From Clostridia bacterium (GTDB taxonomy: Bacteria; Bacillota; Clostridia; Oscillospirales; CAG-272): 6,540 nucleotides of DNA. The translations under genes were made by a program, and so were the position numbers. Positions 6,239-6,540 of this stretch are shown here, one piece after another. The stretch is from positions 1-6,540 of the forward strand of contig JAKSPR010000164.1 of assembly GCA_024404655.1 (NCBI GenBank), read 5' to 3'. Positions within the stretch are counted from its first letter, which is position 1, and each line of letters opens with the position of its first letter. The notes under the pieces are model-generated. The model did no database searches, was not told where the DNA came from, and was given only the letters and a program-made list of their open reading frames with translations.

Positions 6239-6540
6239 TCAGGCAAGTACGCGGATCATGGAAACCATGGTGCCGCAGTCGGAAAGGGATGCTTTCAGGG
6301 TCTTTTCCGTGGTAACAGGGGTGAGGAATGCCAGTTTTCCGGAGAAATCCTCTCCTGCTGTCAGAATCTCAGTGCCGGGGACAGCGGCTTTCACGGCGCT
6401 GCAGGCGGCATCATAAGATGCGGAGGTCTCCATGCGGACCATGAATGCGTAGGGCAGGGACGCGGTATCGGCGATCTGATCGGCGGATGCGCGCTCCCAG
6501 TCGGGGGTAAAGACGTCGGTATTCTTGTGGCTGAAGATCT
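6239..6540 (-). CDS. C-terminal part of a larger protein, possibly homoserine dehydrogenase (ACT-like end)
   Basis: The minus-strand frame is open from the window's right edge to TGA at 6239-6241, giving 99 full residues of C-terminus. An internal ATG at 6440-6442 is in frame but lacks a ribosome binding site, and the sequence before it (for example DWERASADQIADTASLPYAF) reads as protein, so the gene starts outside the window. The last 70 residues suggest a small ACT-like regulatory fold: strand YAFMVRMET, helix SYDAACSAVKAAV, strand TEILTAGED, strand KLAFLTPVT, helix EKTLKASLSD, strand TMVSMIRVL. Homoserine dehydrogenases of Bacillota end in a similar way, often in a short IRV/IRI strand, which is why I suggest it; other ACT-domain enzymes are possible. 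The stop is 14 nt before the lipoprotein gene, so it is the first visible gene of the minus-strand operon. Confidence 0.5.
   Translation of the reverse strand, partial: IFSHKNTDVFTPDWERASADQIADTASLPYAFMVRMETSASYDAACSAVKAAVPGTEILTAGEDFSGKLAFLTPVTTEKTLKASLSDCGTMVSMIRVLA

Noticed and set aside
5643..6416. Open frame on the plus strand, 257 codons, opposite the lipoprotein
   Set aside because: It is the exact-register complement of the lipoprotein frame over that gene. The minus-strand product has a signal peptide and a ribosome binding site; the plus-strand one has neither.
6239..6442. A 67-residue stand-alone small protein starting at the ATG at 6442
   Set aside because: There is no ribosome site upstream, and the same frame continues without a stop to the window edge with protein-like sequence, so it is the end of a larger gene.

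Overview
The window looks like chromosomal DNA from a moderately GC-rich Clostridia-type Bacillota, probably a gut member of the Oscillospirales/Ruminococcaceae kind. This is inferred from strong AGGAGG-type ribosome binding sites, a stand-alone rplS with a long 5' leader, a DUF1015 gene, a short-armed lipoprotein signal and the codon style. No marker in the window fixes the genus. No mobile element, phage gene, tRNA, rRNA or CRISPR array is visible.

Plus-strand half (1-3826): the 3' part of an aldo/keto reductase gene enters from the left edge and stops at 909. A near-consensus promoter (943-971) follows and drives rplS (ribosomal protein L19, 1118-1459) through a leader of about 140 nt. The leader contains two mutually exclusive hairpins and a long-range closing helix, which could be a translational autoregulatory switch. 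rplS ends at its own intrinsic terminator (1481-1523). Next comes a two-gene unit with a 6-nt gap: an XRE-type helix-turn-helix regulator with a TPR-like C-terminal part (1556-2488) and a DUF1015/COG4198 protein (2495-3826). The DUF1015 gene carries an in-frame array of 18-bp repeats that adds a regularly spaced cysteine motif.

A perfect 32-bp palindrome (3833-3864) lies between the convergent transcription units and should terminate both of them.

Minus-strand half (6540-3884): three tightly spaced genes form an apparent operon read right to left. They are the C-terminal end of a larger protein that starts outside the window (possibly homoserine dehydrogenase, uncertain), a small unrecognised lipoprotein (6224-5688), and a complete acyl-CoA synthetase-type AMP-binding enzyme (5665-3884). 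Their promoter lies outside the window.

Most of the window is housekeeping or ordinary metabolic sequence. The two places that deserve a second look are the rplS leader and the cysteine repeat array inside the DUF1015 gene. I do not see a clear new multi-gene system.
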